The notes: generated from the sequence alone by a model not told the origin. A stretch of DNA of 64,000 bases from an uncultured Lachnospiraceae bacterium (GCA_900550475.1 URSA01000010.1:62001-126000); one strand, 5' to 3'; numbered from the stretch's first letter, positions 6,364 through 14,243 are shown. Numbers and translations: made by a program.

Positions 6364-8706
6364 CTACTCTATTTTGAGAATCAGTTCCAGTACTCTCTTT
6401 GCGCAGCAATCTACCTCTGCCCTTGTCAGGCAGCCCTTCTGCATGGCGAGCAGAAGCCGCTCGGGGAGCCCTGTTCCCATCTTCACATCGTTTCCCGCCT
6501 TGGTTTCTTTGTAATGCTCACCCATTGTCCACCAGTCGGTGGTCACGCAGCCCTGATATCCCCATTCTCCCCGGAGGATCCCCTGAAGCAGATCAACATT
6601 TTCCGAAGCTCTGTGACCGTTTATGATATTGTAGGATGTCATCAGAGACCAGGGATCTCCCTCTTTCACAACAATCTCAAAGGCCTTCAGGTAAATTTCC
6701 CGCGCCGCTCTCTCAGATACCCTCGAGTCGCTGTCCCGGCGGTTTTCTTCCTTGTTGTTCAGCGCAAAATGCTTCACCGTTGCGCCCACGCCGTTGGTCT
6801 GGATGCCGCGCACCATAGCAGCCGCCAGCTTTCCGGTGAGAAGCGGATCCTCCGAATAGTATTCAAAATTGCGTCCGCAGAGAGGACTGCGGTGGATATT
6901 GATGGCGGGAGTCAGCCACAGACTGATGTTGTTCTCCTTGACCTCCGCTCCGCCCGCGGCTCCAACCGCTTCCACCAGCTCCTCGTCCCAACTGCAGGCA
7001 AGCAGGGTGGCACAAGGCCATGCGGTGGTGTTGACGCCGCGCTCCGGTCTGACGCGAAGCCCGGCAGGGCCGTCCGCTGTCATCACGGAGGGCACACCGT
7101 ATTCCGGCAGATTTCCGTAGCCAAAGGTGTCCGCCACGCCGCGGTTGGGCTGACCGCCCAGCAGATGCACGGCATCTTCATCGGAAAGCCGGGCAAGAAA
7201 ATCCTCCACGGAGAGTTTTCCTTCCGCCACCTCCGTAAACGGATGCACTCCTTCTTTGTAGAGCGACCGGAATGCGTTGAATCTGCCGCGCGCCCTCTGG
7301 ATCGGGCCGTAACCGTCCGACTCCTCCGGCGCTCTTTTCAGCACATCCTCATTGGGATCGTTCGGTGTGGTCTGAGGCAGCTCTTCAAAACCTCCGTCCG
7401 ACAACATTCTCTTTTTCAGACAGGAGGGCGTAAGTCTTTCCGACAACTGTTCTACGATCCTATCCTCCGTCTCCTCGTGTACGCAGGCATTCTCCTCCGC
7501 GTTTCGCACGGAAGTACCCACAAACAGACGGTATTTTCCTTTTTCCAGCACATAGGCAGACTTGGCAATCCTTCCCAGATCATCGTAGGACGCCATATCC
7601 GCAACGGCAAGAGAAAGCACAAGCTCCTGCGTCTCGCCGGGCGCAAGCAGCTTCGTCTTTTGGAATGCCGCCAGCACTCTCCTCGGTTTTCCCAGTCTGC
7701 CCTGCGGCGCTTCAAAATAAAGCTGCACGACCTCCCTGCCCGCGAAATCTCCTTTGTTGCAAACCTTCACCGGAACGGTAATTCTGCCCTCTTTTTCCTG
7801 TCCCGCCGAGATTTCCAAGGAAAACTGCGTATAGGAAAGCCCGTAGCCGAAGGGATACACTACCTTCTGTGCGGCGCCCGGCACGGTTTCAAAATAGCGG
7901 TAGCCCACATAGATATCCTCGGTATAGTCCACGTAATCCGGAGATTTGCGGAAGCTCTCCGTCGAAGGATAGTCCGTCAGCTTTGCGGCAAAGGTGTCGG
8001 AGAGCTTGCCGGAGGGATTTCCCTTGCCCACCAGAAGCTCTGCGGCTGCCAGTCCGCCCTCCATGCCGCCCTGCCATGCAAGCAGCGCGGCGCTCACGCC
8101 CTCATCTCCTGCGATCCATGTGGTATCCACGATGCCGCCTACGTTGAGCACCGCAACCACCTTGGGAAAAGCGGCAGTCACCTTGTCCACCATCGCTTTT
8201 TCCTGTTCCGTCAGGTAGAAATCCTCGTCCTTCCTGTCCTCCATTTCCCCGGAGAAACGGCATATAGAAATGACAGCGGTGTCAGTATATTTCCGCGCAT
8301 CCGCAAAAAGCTTCTGCGGCAGGTCGGGTTCCACAGTACGTCCGGGTTCTGCGCCCGCCCCATACTGTTCCTTCACATTTTCCCTGTAAAAGTCGCAGAG
8401 CGGTTCAAAGAGGGAAACCTTGTCCTTCTGGAGACTCAGACCCTCGTACAAATTGCGGACATAAGCCACCGTCACATCCCCGCTGCCTCCTCCGCCTTTT
8501 ACATAATCGAAGGTAGCCCTGCCGAACAGCGCCAGCTTTGTCCCATCGGAAAAAGGCAGGGTCTGCCTCTCGTTTTTCAGCAGAACCATGCCCTCCTTCG
8601 CCGCTTCCTTTGAAAGCGCAATATGTTCCTTGGAGCCCGTCAGCCTTCTGCCGTCCTCACCCAGAGGAAGGCAGGGCTGGTATTTTGCCCTCGCCCACTT
8701 TTCCAT
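6364..8706 (-). CDS. GH3 beta-glycosidase with inverted domain order
   Basis: A 780-aa glycoside hydrolase of family 3, probably a beta-glucosidase or beta-xylosidase. The usual order (TIM barrel first) is reversed. The alpha/beta-sandwich domain comes first ('AAKEGMVLLKNERQTLPF', residues ~33-50), then a fibronectin-III-like domain ('GREVVQLYFEAPQG', ~320). The barrel comes last ('MTADGPAGLRV', ~540; 'ATVKHFALNNKEENRR', ~645). The nucleophile Asp is expected in 'GCVTTDWWTMGE' (~D722). No signal peptide is visible, so it probably acts inside the cell on imported oligosaccharides. RBS GGAGG lies upstream of the ATG. This inverted order is known from some rumen GH3 enzymes such as Butyrivibrio BglA. 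Exact substrate is not determinable here. Confidence 0.88.
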   Translation of the reverse strand: MEKWARAKYQPCLPLGEDGRRLTGSKEHIALSKEAAKEGMVLLKNERQTLPFSDGTKLALFGRATFDYVKGGGGSGDVTVAYVRNLYEGLSLQKDKVSLFEPLCDFYRENVKEQYGAGAEPGRTVEPDLPQKLFADARKYTDTAVISICRFSGEMEDRKDEDFYLTEQEKAMVDKVTAAFPKVVAVLNVGGIVDTTWIAGDEGVSAALLAWQGGMEGGLAAAELLVGKGNPSGKLSDTFAAKLTDYPSTESFRKSPDYVDYTEDIYVGYRYFETVPGAAQKVVYPFGYGLSYTQFSLEISAGQEKEGRITVPVKVCNKGDFAGREVVQLYFEAPQGRLGKPRRVLAAFQKTKLLAPGETQELVLSLAVADMASYDDLGRIAKSAYVLEKGKYRLFVGTSVRNAEENACVHEETEDRIVEQLSERLTPSCLKKRMLSDGGFEELPQTTPNDPNEDVLKRAPEESDGYGPIQRARGRFNAFRSLYKEGVHPFTEVAEGKLSVEDFLARLSDEDAVHLLGGQPNRGVADTFGYGNLPEYGVPSVMTADGPAGLRVRPERGVNTTAWPCATLLACSWDEELVEAVGAAGGAEVKENNISLWLTPAINIHRSPLCGRNFEYYSEDPLLTGKLAAAMVRGIQTNGVGATVKHFALNNKEENRRDSDSRVSERAAREIYLKAFEIVVKEGDPWSLMTSYNIINGHRASENVDLLQGILRGEWGYQGCVTTDWWTMGEHYKETKAGNDVKMGTGLPERLLLAMQKGCLTRAEVDCCAKRVLELILKIE

Positions 8707-8729
8707 ACCCCGAAAACCTCCTCAAGCTT

Positions 8730-8981
8730 TTAGCCCTTCAGTCCTCTTGCCTGACGATCCATGTCCTCCACTACGATGTCGTAAATCTCGCCCAGACTTG
8801 CACAGTACTCCAGTACCTTCCAAGGCTCATTGGTGTGGAAATGGATCTTGATCAGCTCCTCATCTCCTACCGCAAGCAGGCAGTCGCCTTTAAAATTTTC
8901 GGTGAAGTAATCGCTGATCACGTCCTCGTCCAAATCATGTCCCTCAATTAAAAGCTGTGTATCGTATCTGAATTCTATCAT
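8730..8981 (-). CDS. Small stand-alone DAK2/FakA-like C-terminal domain protein
   Basis: An 83-aa protein that matches the tail domain of DAK2/DegV-associated kinases. 'IKIHFHTNEPWKVLEYCASLG' spans residues ~45-64, where the family has a 'HxHT(N/D)xP.KVL' pattern, followed by 'YDIVVEDMDRQ'. In FakA-type fatty acid kinases this domain follows the nucleotide-binding part; here it stands alone, with no kinase core next to it. It is 23 bp upstream of the GH3 gene on the same strand and may be cotranscribed with it. GGAGG precedes the ATG. Function unknown; the family link is moderately sure. Confidence 0.65.
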   Translation of the reverse strand: MIEFRYDTQLLIEGHDLDEDVISDYFTENFKGDCLLAVGDEELIKIHFHTNEPWKVLEYCASLGEIYDIVVEDMDRQARGLKG

Positions 8982-9187
8982 GGTAATCCTCCGTTTCTAT
9001 TTTTGTTATCAGCAAAATTGTACCTTATTTCGTCGTTTATCTCAATAGGGTTTTTGCGCACAATTTTTCACTTGAATTTTTGACAGAACAAAAGTGTGTA
9101 TTATGTATGGAAAGTCAGATTTGTTTTGGAGATATGGAATCAGTATACAGGTAAATAATCAAAAATATATGGAAAACAGGGAAATTT

Positions 9188-9216
9188 TTGACAATATATT
9201 GTATATGTAATATTAT
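9188..9216 (+). promoter_or_regulatory. Promoter of the Cys-repeat surface protein gene
   Basis: TTGACA (9188-9193), a 17-bp spacer and TATTAT (9211-9216), about 33 bp before the start codon. A second possible promoter (TTGACA at 9080-9085) lies ~100 bp upstream. The surrounding 8982-9249 stretch is AT-rich and holds no gene. Confidence 0.65.
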
Positions 9217-9249
9217 ACATCTGAATATAAAGTAGAGGGGACGGAATGT

Positions 9250-10065
9250 ATGAAGAATAAAATGATTGGAGTGGCAAAGTACTTTTTATCTGTGGTACTT
9301 GTTATAGGCTCACTTACCTTAACAGTTTCTGCACATAGTGGATCTAACGCCGCATTCATTGATGAGTGGTCGTGTCCGCATTCCTATAAGAGTGAGGTGA
9401 CGAAAGAAGCTACCTGCGCAGCGACCGGGACAATTACATATACCTGTAGGATGTGTGGTAGGACCTATACGGAGAAGATCCCTAAGACCGATCACAATTT
9501 CGCGGTAACGGAAGAAGTCACCGGAACCTGTATTGAAAAAGGCTATCAGGTAGAAACCTGTACGTTGTGCGGTTTCGCTCAGACCGTTGAGGGAACTTAC
9601 GGTGATCACGACCTTGAGGTGAACGGGGAGCAGATCGAGCCGACTTATGAAGATCCGGGTCTGAAAACAGAACAGTGTAAGATCTGCTTCGAGGTGTTCA
9701 CCACGGAGATTCCGGCACTGGGACATGAATACGAAGCAACATCCACTATTGACAATGAGGCGTACTGTGTAGTGGACGGAGAAAAGTCAAATCACTGCAT
9801 CCGGTGTGATGCGCGAATCAATAACGAGAAGATTCCGGCACTGGGACACGAGGAAGTGATCGAGGAGAAGGAAGCAGGTATCTTTGCAAACGGCTATCTG
9901 AAGATCACTTGCGCAAGGTGCGAACAGGTGCTTAAGAACGATATTTATCCCTCCTTTGTAAATACCTATAAGCCTTTTGTAATTGCCGGAGTAGTTCTCC
10001 TGGTTGGCGTTGCTGCTCTGGTAACCCTGACTGTCATTAAGCGGAGAAAGAAAAAGATGCAGTAG
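9250..10065 (+). CDS. Secreted/membrane-anchored Cys-repeat protein
   Basis: A 271-aa protein with a signal peptide (residues ~1-29, hydrophobic 'YFLSVVLVIGSLTLTVSA'). It contains about four ~40-residue repeats, each with CxxC motifs spaced like 'ATCAATG...YTCRMCGRTYTEKIP.TDHNF' and 'GTCIEKG...ETCTLCG'. A C-terminal membrane helix ('FVIAGVVLLVGVAALVTLTV', ~243-262) and a basic tail follow. Such repeats occur in large surface proteins of Clostridia, so this looks like a short version fixed in the membrane by its C-terminus rather than by a sortase. AGAGGGGACGG precedes the ATG. It is a single-gene unit with its own promoter and terminator. Function unknown. Confidence 0.75.
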   Translation: MKNKMIGVAKYFLSVVLVIGSLTLTVSAHSGSNAAFIDEWSCPHSYKSEVTKEATCAATGTITYTCRMCGRTYTEKIPKTDHNFAVTEEVTGTCIEKGYQVETCTLCGFAQTVEGTYGDHDLEVNGEQIEPTYEDPGLKTEQCKICFEVFTTEIPALGHEYEATSTIDNEAYCVVDGEKSNHCIRCDARINNEKIPALGHEEVIEEKEAGIFANGYLKITCARCEQVLKNDIYPSFVNTYKPFVIAGVVLLVGVAALVTLTVIKRRKKKMQ

Positions 10066-10098
10066 TCTTTGGGAAAACGTTACAACATAACATAAAAG

Positions 10099-10130
10099 AA
10101 CAGGCAGGAATAAGGACTGCCTGTTTTTTT
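10099..10130 (+). terminator. Terminator after the Cys-repeat protein gene
   Basis: AACAGGCAG (10099-10107) pairs with CTGCCTGTT (10117-10125), followed by a run of T's. The opposite strand also has a T-rich exit, so it may work both ways. Confidence 0.88.
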
Positions 10131-10139
10131 ACGCCTTTT

Positions 10140-10444
10140 TTGATTGGGCAATACACCGAATGGCATAGAATGCCCTTACCGGCATTAAGAGCAACAACGC
10201 CCCGACGCAGGTGATCCATGTTGTTCTGGGAATAAAATGGATCAACTTTTCCCATCGCAGAAAACATTGCTAATACATCTTCCTCTGATGTTTTGACCCC
10301 ATTGGCACTCATTAAATCCATCCTGTTAAGAATTGCCTCCAGCTCATCTGTTGCCTTGTTCTGCGCTTCACCCAGCTCCCTGATTTCCTTATACAGTTTG
10401 TAAGACAGATAAAATATCATATAAAGTACAAAAATACAATACAA
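10140..10444 (-). pseudogene. Possible remnant with a RelB/DinJ-like antitoxin tail
   Basis: An open frame begins at 10444 with a short hydrophobic segment ('MYCIFVLYMIFYLSYKLY') and a helical region ('GEAQNKATDELEAILNRMDL'). It then reads 'KVDPFYSQNNMDHLRRGVVALNAGKG', which resembles the C-terminal end of RelB/DinJ antitoxins (DPFYSxxNxxxLxxxIxxxxxGxG). After that the frame runs on as meaningless sequence through the bidirectional terminator to 10037, which suggests a lost stop or frameshift. No RelE-like toxin is adjacent. The N-terminal half does not look like an antitoxin. Either a degraded fusion or a chance resemblance; low confidence. Confidence 0.3.
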
Positions 10445-10471
10445 AAAAACAGAAATTTATATACGAAATAT

Positions 10472-10500
10472 TTGCTTTTACGTTTTGCCTGTGTTATCAT
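10472..10500 (+). promoter_or_regulatory. Promoter of the holin-like toxin mRNA
   Basis: TTGCTT (10472-10477), a 17-bp spacer and TATCAT (10495-10500) with an extended TGT element just before the -10. Transcription would begin near 10507. Confidence 0.6.
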
Positions 10501-10506
10501 GGTTTT

Positions 10507-10651
10507 GTGGCGAAAGCCACGGGAAAAGTACCCATGACAGGGTGTTAAGCATCCGGGACAGTTATTTTGTGTGCCGGAGCCAAGCGCAGAGGCTGCTCCC
10601 GATCCTTACCCTAGCCTGCTAGGAGTTACATAGGAAAGGGGGTGTGAACGT
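10507..10651 (+). ncRNA. Structured 5' leader of the toxin mRNA
   Basis: About 145 nt separate the predicted transcription start from the toxin ATG. The leader has several clear hairpins: GTGGC-GAAA-GCCAC with a GNRA loop, TCATGG/CCATGA enclosing it, GGAGC/GCTCC further on, and CCTAG-CCTG-CTAGG a few bases before the AAAGGGGG ribosome site. Long folded leaders that hide the RBS are usual for type I toxin mRNAs. I considered a riboswitch but recognise no known one. Confidence 0.5.
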
Positions 10652-10765
10652 ATGACAGCTTATGAGATCATTACGATTTTCATTGGGATGCTGGCTTTAA
10701 TGGTGTCCTTTGGCGGTCTGATTGTTTCACTTCTTGCCTTTCTCTTTCGGGATAAAGACAAGTAA
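10652..10765 (+). CDS. Small holin-like membrane toxin (type I toxin)
   Basis: A 37-aa peptide too short for routine gene callers. It starts 'MTAYEIITIFIGMLALMVSF', continues with hydrophobic 'GGLIVSLLAFLF' and ends in charged 'RDKDK'. This is the pattern of the 'putative holin-like toxin' family (TxpA/BsrG-type small membrane toxins of Firmicutes), which typically begin MTxYExI and carry one helix. A strong AAAGGGGG site lies 11 bp before the ATG. It has its own promoter and folded leader. A convergent antisense RNA with its own promoter and terminator covers its 3' untranslated region. Overexpression would be expected to damage the membrane; this follows from the family, not from this sequence. 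Confidence 0.8.
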   Translation: MTAYEIITIFIGMLALMVSFGGLIVSLLAFLFRDKDK

Positions 10766-10862
10766 TAAAAATGCCTACCCTGTCTGCCATACAGGATAGG
10801 CGGTGTCCGTAAGGACATTCTAATCATCTGGGAGCATCCACAATGGAGTGGGTGCTTTTCCT
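10764..10862 (-). ncRNA. Predicted antisense antitoxin RNA of the holin-like toxin
   Basis: On the minus strand a promoter at 10897-10869 points toward the toxin gene. About 100 nt later a strong terminator (GCCTATCCTGT-7 nt-ACAGGGTAGGC, 10801-10773, then ATTTTTAT) stops at the toxin stop codon. The RNA would be fully complementary to the toxin mRNA 3' UTR, including its terminator hairpin. It also contains an internal TGTCC-TTAC-GGACA hairpin (10805-10818). This is the layout of txpA/RatA-type systems, where the antisense RNA pairs with the toxin mRNA 3' end and triggers its decay. Confidence 0.65.
10833..10862 (+). terminator. Terminator of the toxin mRNA
   Basis: AGCATCCAC (10833-10841) pairs with GTGGGTGCT (10848-10856) with one G-U pair, followed by CTTTTC. 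It overlaps the predicted start of the antisense RNA. Confidence 0.65.
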
Positions 10863-10868
10863 ATACTC

Positions 10869-10897
10869 AATATAGCACATAGTTTCAGAAAATACAA
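10869..10897 (-). promoter_or_regulatory. Promoter of the antisense antitoxin RNA
   Basis: On the minus strand TTGTAT (10897-10892), a 17-bp spacer and TATATT (10874-10869), with an extended -10 (TGC before TATATT). It points back across the toxin 3' end. Confidence 0.65.
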
Positions 10898-10933
10898 CAT
10901 TTTCTATGAATGAATTTTTGACCAATTTTTCAC

Positions 10934-10966
10934 TTGACCGCACAGCGGTCACAGGGTTTATTATAG
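10934..10966 (+). promoter_or_regulatory. Promoter region with palindromic operator before the MATE gene
   Basis: The perfect palindrome TGACCGC-ACA-GCGGTCA (10935-10951) overlaps a TTGACC -35-like box (10934-10939). A TATTAT follows at 10959-10964 after a 19-bp spacer, longer than usual and reminiscent of activator-dependent (for example MerR-type) drug-efflux promoters. No regulator gene is adjacent. Confidence 0.45.
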
Positions 10967-10996
10967 TAGAGGATTTTACACGGAAAGGATCCTGAT

Positions 10997-11967
10997 ATGG
11001 AAAAGAATCTTACCACAGGCAGTGTGTTTAAAAATTTGATCTTGTTTTCCCTGCCGTATCTGCTCTCCTATTTTTGCAGACGCTCTACGGCATGGCGGAT
11101 CTGTTTATCATCGGGCAGTTTGAGGGCGTAGCCAGTACCACCGCCGTCTCCATCGGCTCACAGATCATGCATATGCTGACCGTCTCACTTGTGCTGACCG
11201 TGCTGCTGCTTGCCCTGGTACACCCCATCGTCCTTGTCATGTCCACACCGGCGGAAGCGGTGGACGGTACCATGGCGTATCTGCAGGTCTGCTTTATAGG
11301 CATCCCCTTTATCACCGCCTACAACATTATCAGCTCCATCTTCCGCGGTATGGACGACAGCAAAAGTCCCATGTATTTCATTGCAATAGCCTGCGCCGCC
11401 AACATCGGACTGGATTACCTGTTCATGGGTGTGCTCCGCCTTGGCCCTGCCGGCGCGGCGTTGGGCACCACGGTTTCCCAGGCAGTCAGTGTGGCGGTTT
11501 CCCTTGTGGTGATTATAAAGAGGCGCAGCCTCCGACTGAGCAAAAAGGATTTCAAGCCCCGCCGGAATGTGATGGGTAAGCTGCTTTCCATCGGTGTGCC
11601 CATTGCCCTGCAGGACGGCCTGATCCAGATTGCATTTATTGTCATTACCATCATTGCCAACCGGCGTGGATTGAACGATGCGGCAGCGGTGGGTATTGTG
11701 GAAAAGATCATCAGCTTCCTGTTCCTTGTTCCTTCCTCCATGCTCTCCACCGTCTCGGCGCTGGGTGCGCAGAACATCGGAGCAAACAAACTTATCGCCA
11801 TCGTGCTGGTTCGGGTTCCCGGGGTGTACCTGACCTCGCAGTTCTTCCCCACCACCCTCTTCCCCATGGGCTTAGCCACGGCGGCAGGCTCCTTCCTGTC
11901 TGTTCTGATCTGCGTGACAGCGTATGCGGTGATCTCCCGCAAACCCATGTTCCGACAGCAGGAGTAG
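10997..11967 (+). pseudogene. MATE-family efflux transporter, decayed (frameshift plus two internal deletions)
   Basis: The natural start is the ATG at 10997 ('MEKNLTTGSVFKNLILFSLPYLLSYF'), but the frame breaks in a T run near 11070: one T is missing before the codons for LQTLYGMADLFIIGQFEG, which continue in the next frame. The rest (from about 11074) is ~297 aa, where MATE proteins have ~450. Two segments normally present seem to be absent in frame. One is after 'GSQIMHMLT' (~40 residues, around TM2-TM3, near 11175); the other is after 'ALGAQNIGANK' (~85 residues, near 11800). The short repeat GCTGACCGT occurs on both sides of the first junction. Family membership is clear; activity as a drug/Na+ antiporter is very unlikely. 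A sequencing slip could explain the T loss but not the deletions. Confidence 0.8.
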
Positions 11968-11980
11968 GGGCGCCGTCCGA

Positions 11981-12553
11981 CTACCACGAGAAAAAAAGAA
12001 CACCGAGTCCGGCTGCCAGGAGGATCATCAGAATGGGGGAAGGGCTTCGGTGTTTTCTTTTTTGCACATAAACATCGAACCCTACAAGCACGCCGAATAT
12101 GACAAGGCTTTTTCCGTCAATCCGGGCGGAATCTCCCACCGAGGAATATCCAAAGAAGGTACTTAAAAACATGGTGACGGCGGTGGCAAGGATCAAGCCC
12201 ACCACGCAGGGGCGTATGCCGGAAAGGAATGCCTGCACACCTGCGAGCTTCAAAAGATTGCCGATCAGGCCGGCAATGATCAGTATGACAAAAAAGGACG
12301 GCAGCACCACACCAAGCGTCGCACAAAAAGCGCCCGCCATGCCGCCCTGCGAAGAACCGATAAAGGTTGCCATGTTCACCGCCAGAGGCCCGGGGGTGGA
12401 CTCGGATACTGCGATAAAGCTCATAAATTCGCTTTCCGTAAGCCACTGGTGCAGAAGAACCTTTTCGCGGATCAGGGAGATCATACCGTAGCCTCCGCCA
12501 AAAGAGAGCGCGCCGATTTCCAGAAAAGTCAAAAACAACTCCAGATAAGTCAT
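11981..12553 (-). CDS. Chromate transporter, half-size subunit B
   Basis: A 190-aa membrane protein, one half of a split ChrA-type (CHR family) transporter. The signature 'FLEIGALSFGGGYGMISLI' lies at residues ~10-28 and 'SESTPGPLAVNMATF' at ~49-63, with four or more further membrane helices. It starts inside the stop codon of the other half (12550-12553, ATGA), so the two halves are coupled and probably form a heterodimer, as in Bacillus ChrA1/ChrB-type short-chain pairs. Family members expel chromate or transport sulphate-like oxyanions; the real substrate here is unknown. Confidence 0.88.
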   Translation of the reverse strand: MTYLELFLTFLEIGALSFGGGYGMISLIREKVLLHQWLTESEFMSFIAVSESTPGPLAVNMATFIGSSQGGMAGAFCATLGVVLPSFFVILIIAGLIGNLLKLAGVQAFLSGIRPCVVGLILATAVTMFLSTFFGYSSVGDSARIDGKSLVIFGVLVGFDVYVQKRKHRSPSPILMILLAAGLGVLFFSW

Positions 12554-13134
12554 TCCTTGTTTTCCTCCCTTCCGGGCTTATGGGCGAGCAGACCGATCAG
12601 ATACAATGCCACGCCCAACACACCGCAGATCAGGATCAGGACAATGGAAGAAAAGCCGGTGGAGAAAAGCGAGGACAGGATCATCACACCCATAACGCCA
12701 ACCAGAACTATAACCTGAAACAGGCCGTGATCCAGCGTGCGCAGCATCTTTATCCCTGCGGAAAAAATAAGGTACACCACGCAGACCCGGATGCCCCGGA
12801 ATGCGTAGTCCACATAGGTCAGGCTCAGAAATTGATCGAAAAACAAAGAAATAAGATAGATCACAAAAAAGGACGGCAGGCACACGGCAGCCGTGGCGGC
12901 AAATGCACCGGGAACACCGGCAAGCCGATAGCCCAGATAGGTTGCGCTGTTGACGGCGACCGGACCGGGCGTGGATTCCGCAATGGCAACCATATTTAAA
13001 AATTCCTCTTTGTCCAGCCACTTCTTCTTTGACAGAAACTCATCCTCCAAAAGCGCAATCATAGCGTAGCCTCCCCCGAAGGTGAAGGCGCCTATTTTTA
13101 AAAAAGTCAAAAACAGAGTCCAAATTTTCTTCAT
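12550..13134 (-). CDS. Chromate transporter, half-size subunit A
   Basis: A 194-aa partner of the adjacent half-transporter. The start chosen is the internal ATG giving 'MKKIWTLFLTFLKIGAF', since the family begins there. An upstream in-frame ATG at 13245 would add 37 residues that lie on top of the promoter. 'LKIGAFTFGGGYAMIALLED' and 'AIAESTPGPVAVNSATY' are the paired CHR signatures. Several membrane helices follow and the C-terminus is 'RPGREENKE'-like and polar. The gene is first in a two-gene unit with a well-formed promoter. Confidence 0.88.
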   Translation of the reverse strand: MKKIWTLFLTFLKIGAFTFGGGYAMIALLEDEFLSKKKWLDKEEFLNMVAIAESTPGPVAVNSATYLGYRLAGVPGAFAATAAVCLPSFFVIYLISLFFDQFLSLTYVDYAFRGIRVCVVYLIFSAGIKMLRTLDHGLFQVIVLVGVMGVMILSSLFSTGFSSIVLILICGVLGVALYLIGLLAHKPGREENKE

Positions 13135-13173
13135 ATTGTTCGTCCTAACCTCTCCGAATGGTGTATCGTATCT

Positions 13174-13202
13174 ATTGTAGTATGCCCGACCCGACTTTTC
13201 AA
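13174..13202 (-). promoter_or_regulatory. Promoter of the chromate transporter pair
   Basis: On the minus strand TTGAAA (13202-13197), a 17-bp spacer and TACAAT (13179-13174), about 40 bp before the ATG at 13134. Confidence 0.65.
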
Positions 13203-13252
13203 ACCATAAGCGCATTTTTCTAAAGGAAATCCGCACTTTATGCAAATCTATC

Positions 13253-13280
13253 TTGACTTCTCTGTGGATTAATGTATATT
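13253..13280 (+). promoter_or_regulatory. Promoter of the ABC exporter operon
   Basis: TTGACT (13253-13258), a 16-bp spacer and TATATT (13275-13280), about 48 bp before the start codon. Confidence 0.6.
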
Positions 13281-13328
13281 ATTAGATGTATATCGTGCAA
13301 TATTTTTATGTAGAATCGGGAGAATACC

Positions 13329-14243
13329 ATGGAAAATATGATACAGATTGAACATTTAGAGAAACATTTCGGGGAGGTTCATGCAGTCAATGACCTGAGT
13401 TTCCGGGTGAAACCGGGAGAATTGTTTGCATTCCTCGGGGTCAACGGAGCCGGGAAATCCACCACCATCAACATTCTCTGCGGGCAGCTTCCCAAGGACA
13501 GTGGAAGCGTGACGATTTGCGGAACCGATTTGGATAAGGATCCCGATTTCATCAAGCGCAGTCTCGGCGTTGTGTTCCAGAACTCTGTGCTGGACAAGGA
13601 GCTGACGGTTAAAGACAATCTGGAAAGCCGGGCGGCTCTCTACGACATTCACGGTGCCGCTTTCCGGGCGCGCCTTGCGGAATTGTCGGAGCTTCTGGAT
13701 TTCAAGGATCTGCTCCGCCGACCGGTAGGCAAGCTCTCGGGCGGGCAGAGGCGCAGAATCGATATTGCCCGCGCTCTGCTCCACGAGCCGAAAATACTGA
13801 TTCTGGACGAGCCCACCACCGGGCTGGATCCCCAGACAAGAAACCTTCTCTGGAATGTGATCGGCGAACTCCGCCGCCGCAAAAATCTGACGGTCTTTCT
13901 TACCACACACTACATGGAGGAAGCGGCAGACGCCGATTTTGTTGTCATTCTGGATCACGGACAGATTGTTGCCGAGGGTACGCCCCTGACTCTCAAAAAC
14001 ACATATACGGGCGACTTTATCACCCTGTACGGTGTGGAGGAGAGCGATGTGAAGCAGCTGGACGCTCCCTATGAACCCATCCGGGACGCCTACCGGGTCT
14101 CCGTTCCCAACACAGCGGCGGCAACCGGGCTTATCACAAAATTTCCGGAAATCTTCCGTGACTATGAAATTACAAAGGGAAAAATGGATGATGTGTTTCT
14201 TGCCGTTACAGGCAGAAAATTAGCAGGAGGCGAACAGAAATGA
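13329..14243 (+). CDS. ABC transporter ATP-binding protein (DrrA/NatA type)
   Basis: A 304-aa ATPase subunit. Walker A 'GVNGAGKSTT' (~38-47), signature 'LSGGQRRRIDIARAL' (~137-151), Walker B 'ILILDEPTTGLD' (~156-167) and the H-loop 'LTTHYMEEA' (~191-199) are all intact. The C-terminal ~80 residues resemble the DUF4162-type tail of DrrA/NatA exporters. GGGAGA precedes the ATG. It overlaps the permease gene by 4 bp (ATGA), so the pair forms one ABC-2 exporter. Such pairs export drugs, lipids or peptides; nothing here tells which. Confidence 0.92.
   Translation: MENMIQIEHLEKHFGEVHAVNDLSFRVKPGELFAFLGVNGAGKSTTINILCGQLPKDSGSVTICGTDLDKDPDFIKRSLGVVFQNSVLDKELTVKDNLESRAALYDIHGAAFRARLAELSELLDFKDLLRRPVGKLSGGQRRRIDIARALLHEPKILILDEPTTGLDPQTRNLLWNVIGELRRRKNLTVFLTTHYMEEAADADFVVILDHGQIVAEGTPLTLKNTYTGDFITLYGVEESDVKQLDAPYEPIRDAYRVSVPNTAAATGLITKFPEIFRDYEITKGKMDDVFLAVTGRKLAGGEQK

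Noticed and set aside
6514..8613. 699-codon plus-strand frame opposite the GH3 gene
   Set aside because: Shadow of the GH3 reading frame; the sequence is full of His/Arg/Cys with no family pattern.
10507..10651. Toxin leader considered as a metabolite riboswitch
   Set aside because: The hairpins do not match a cyclic-di-GMP, cobalamin or other class I can recall, and the context of a type I toxin explains a folded leader.
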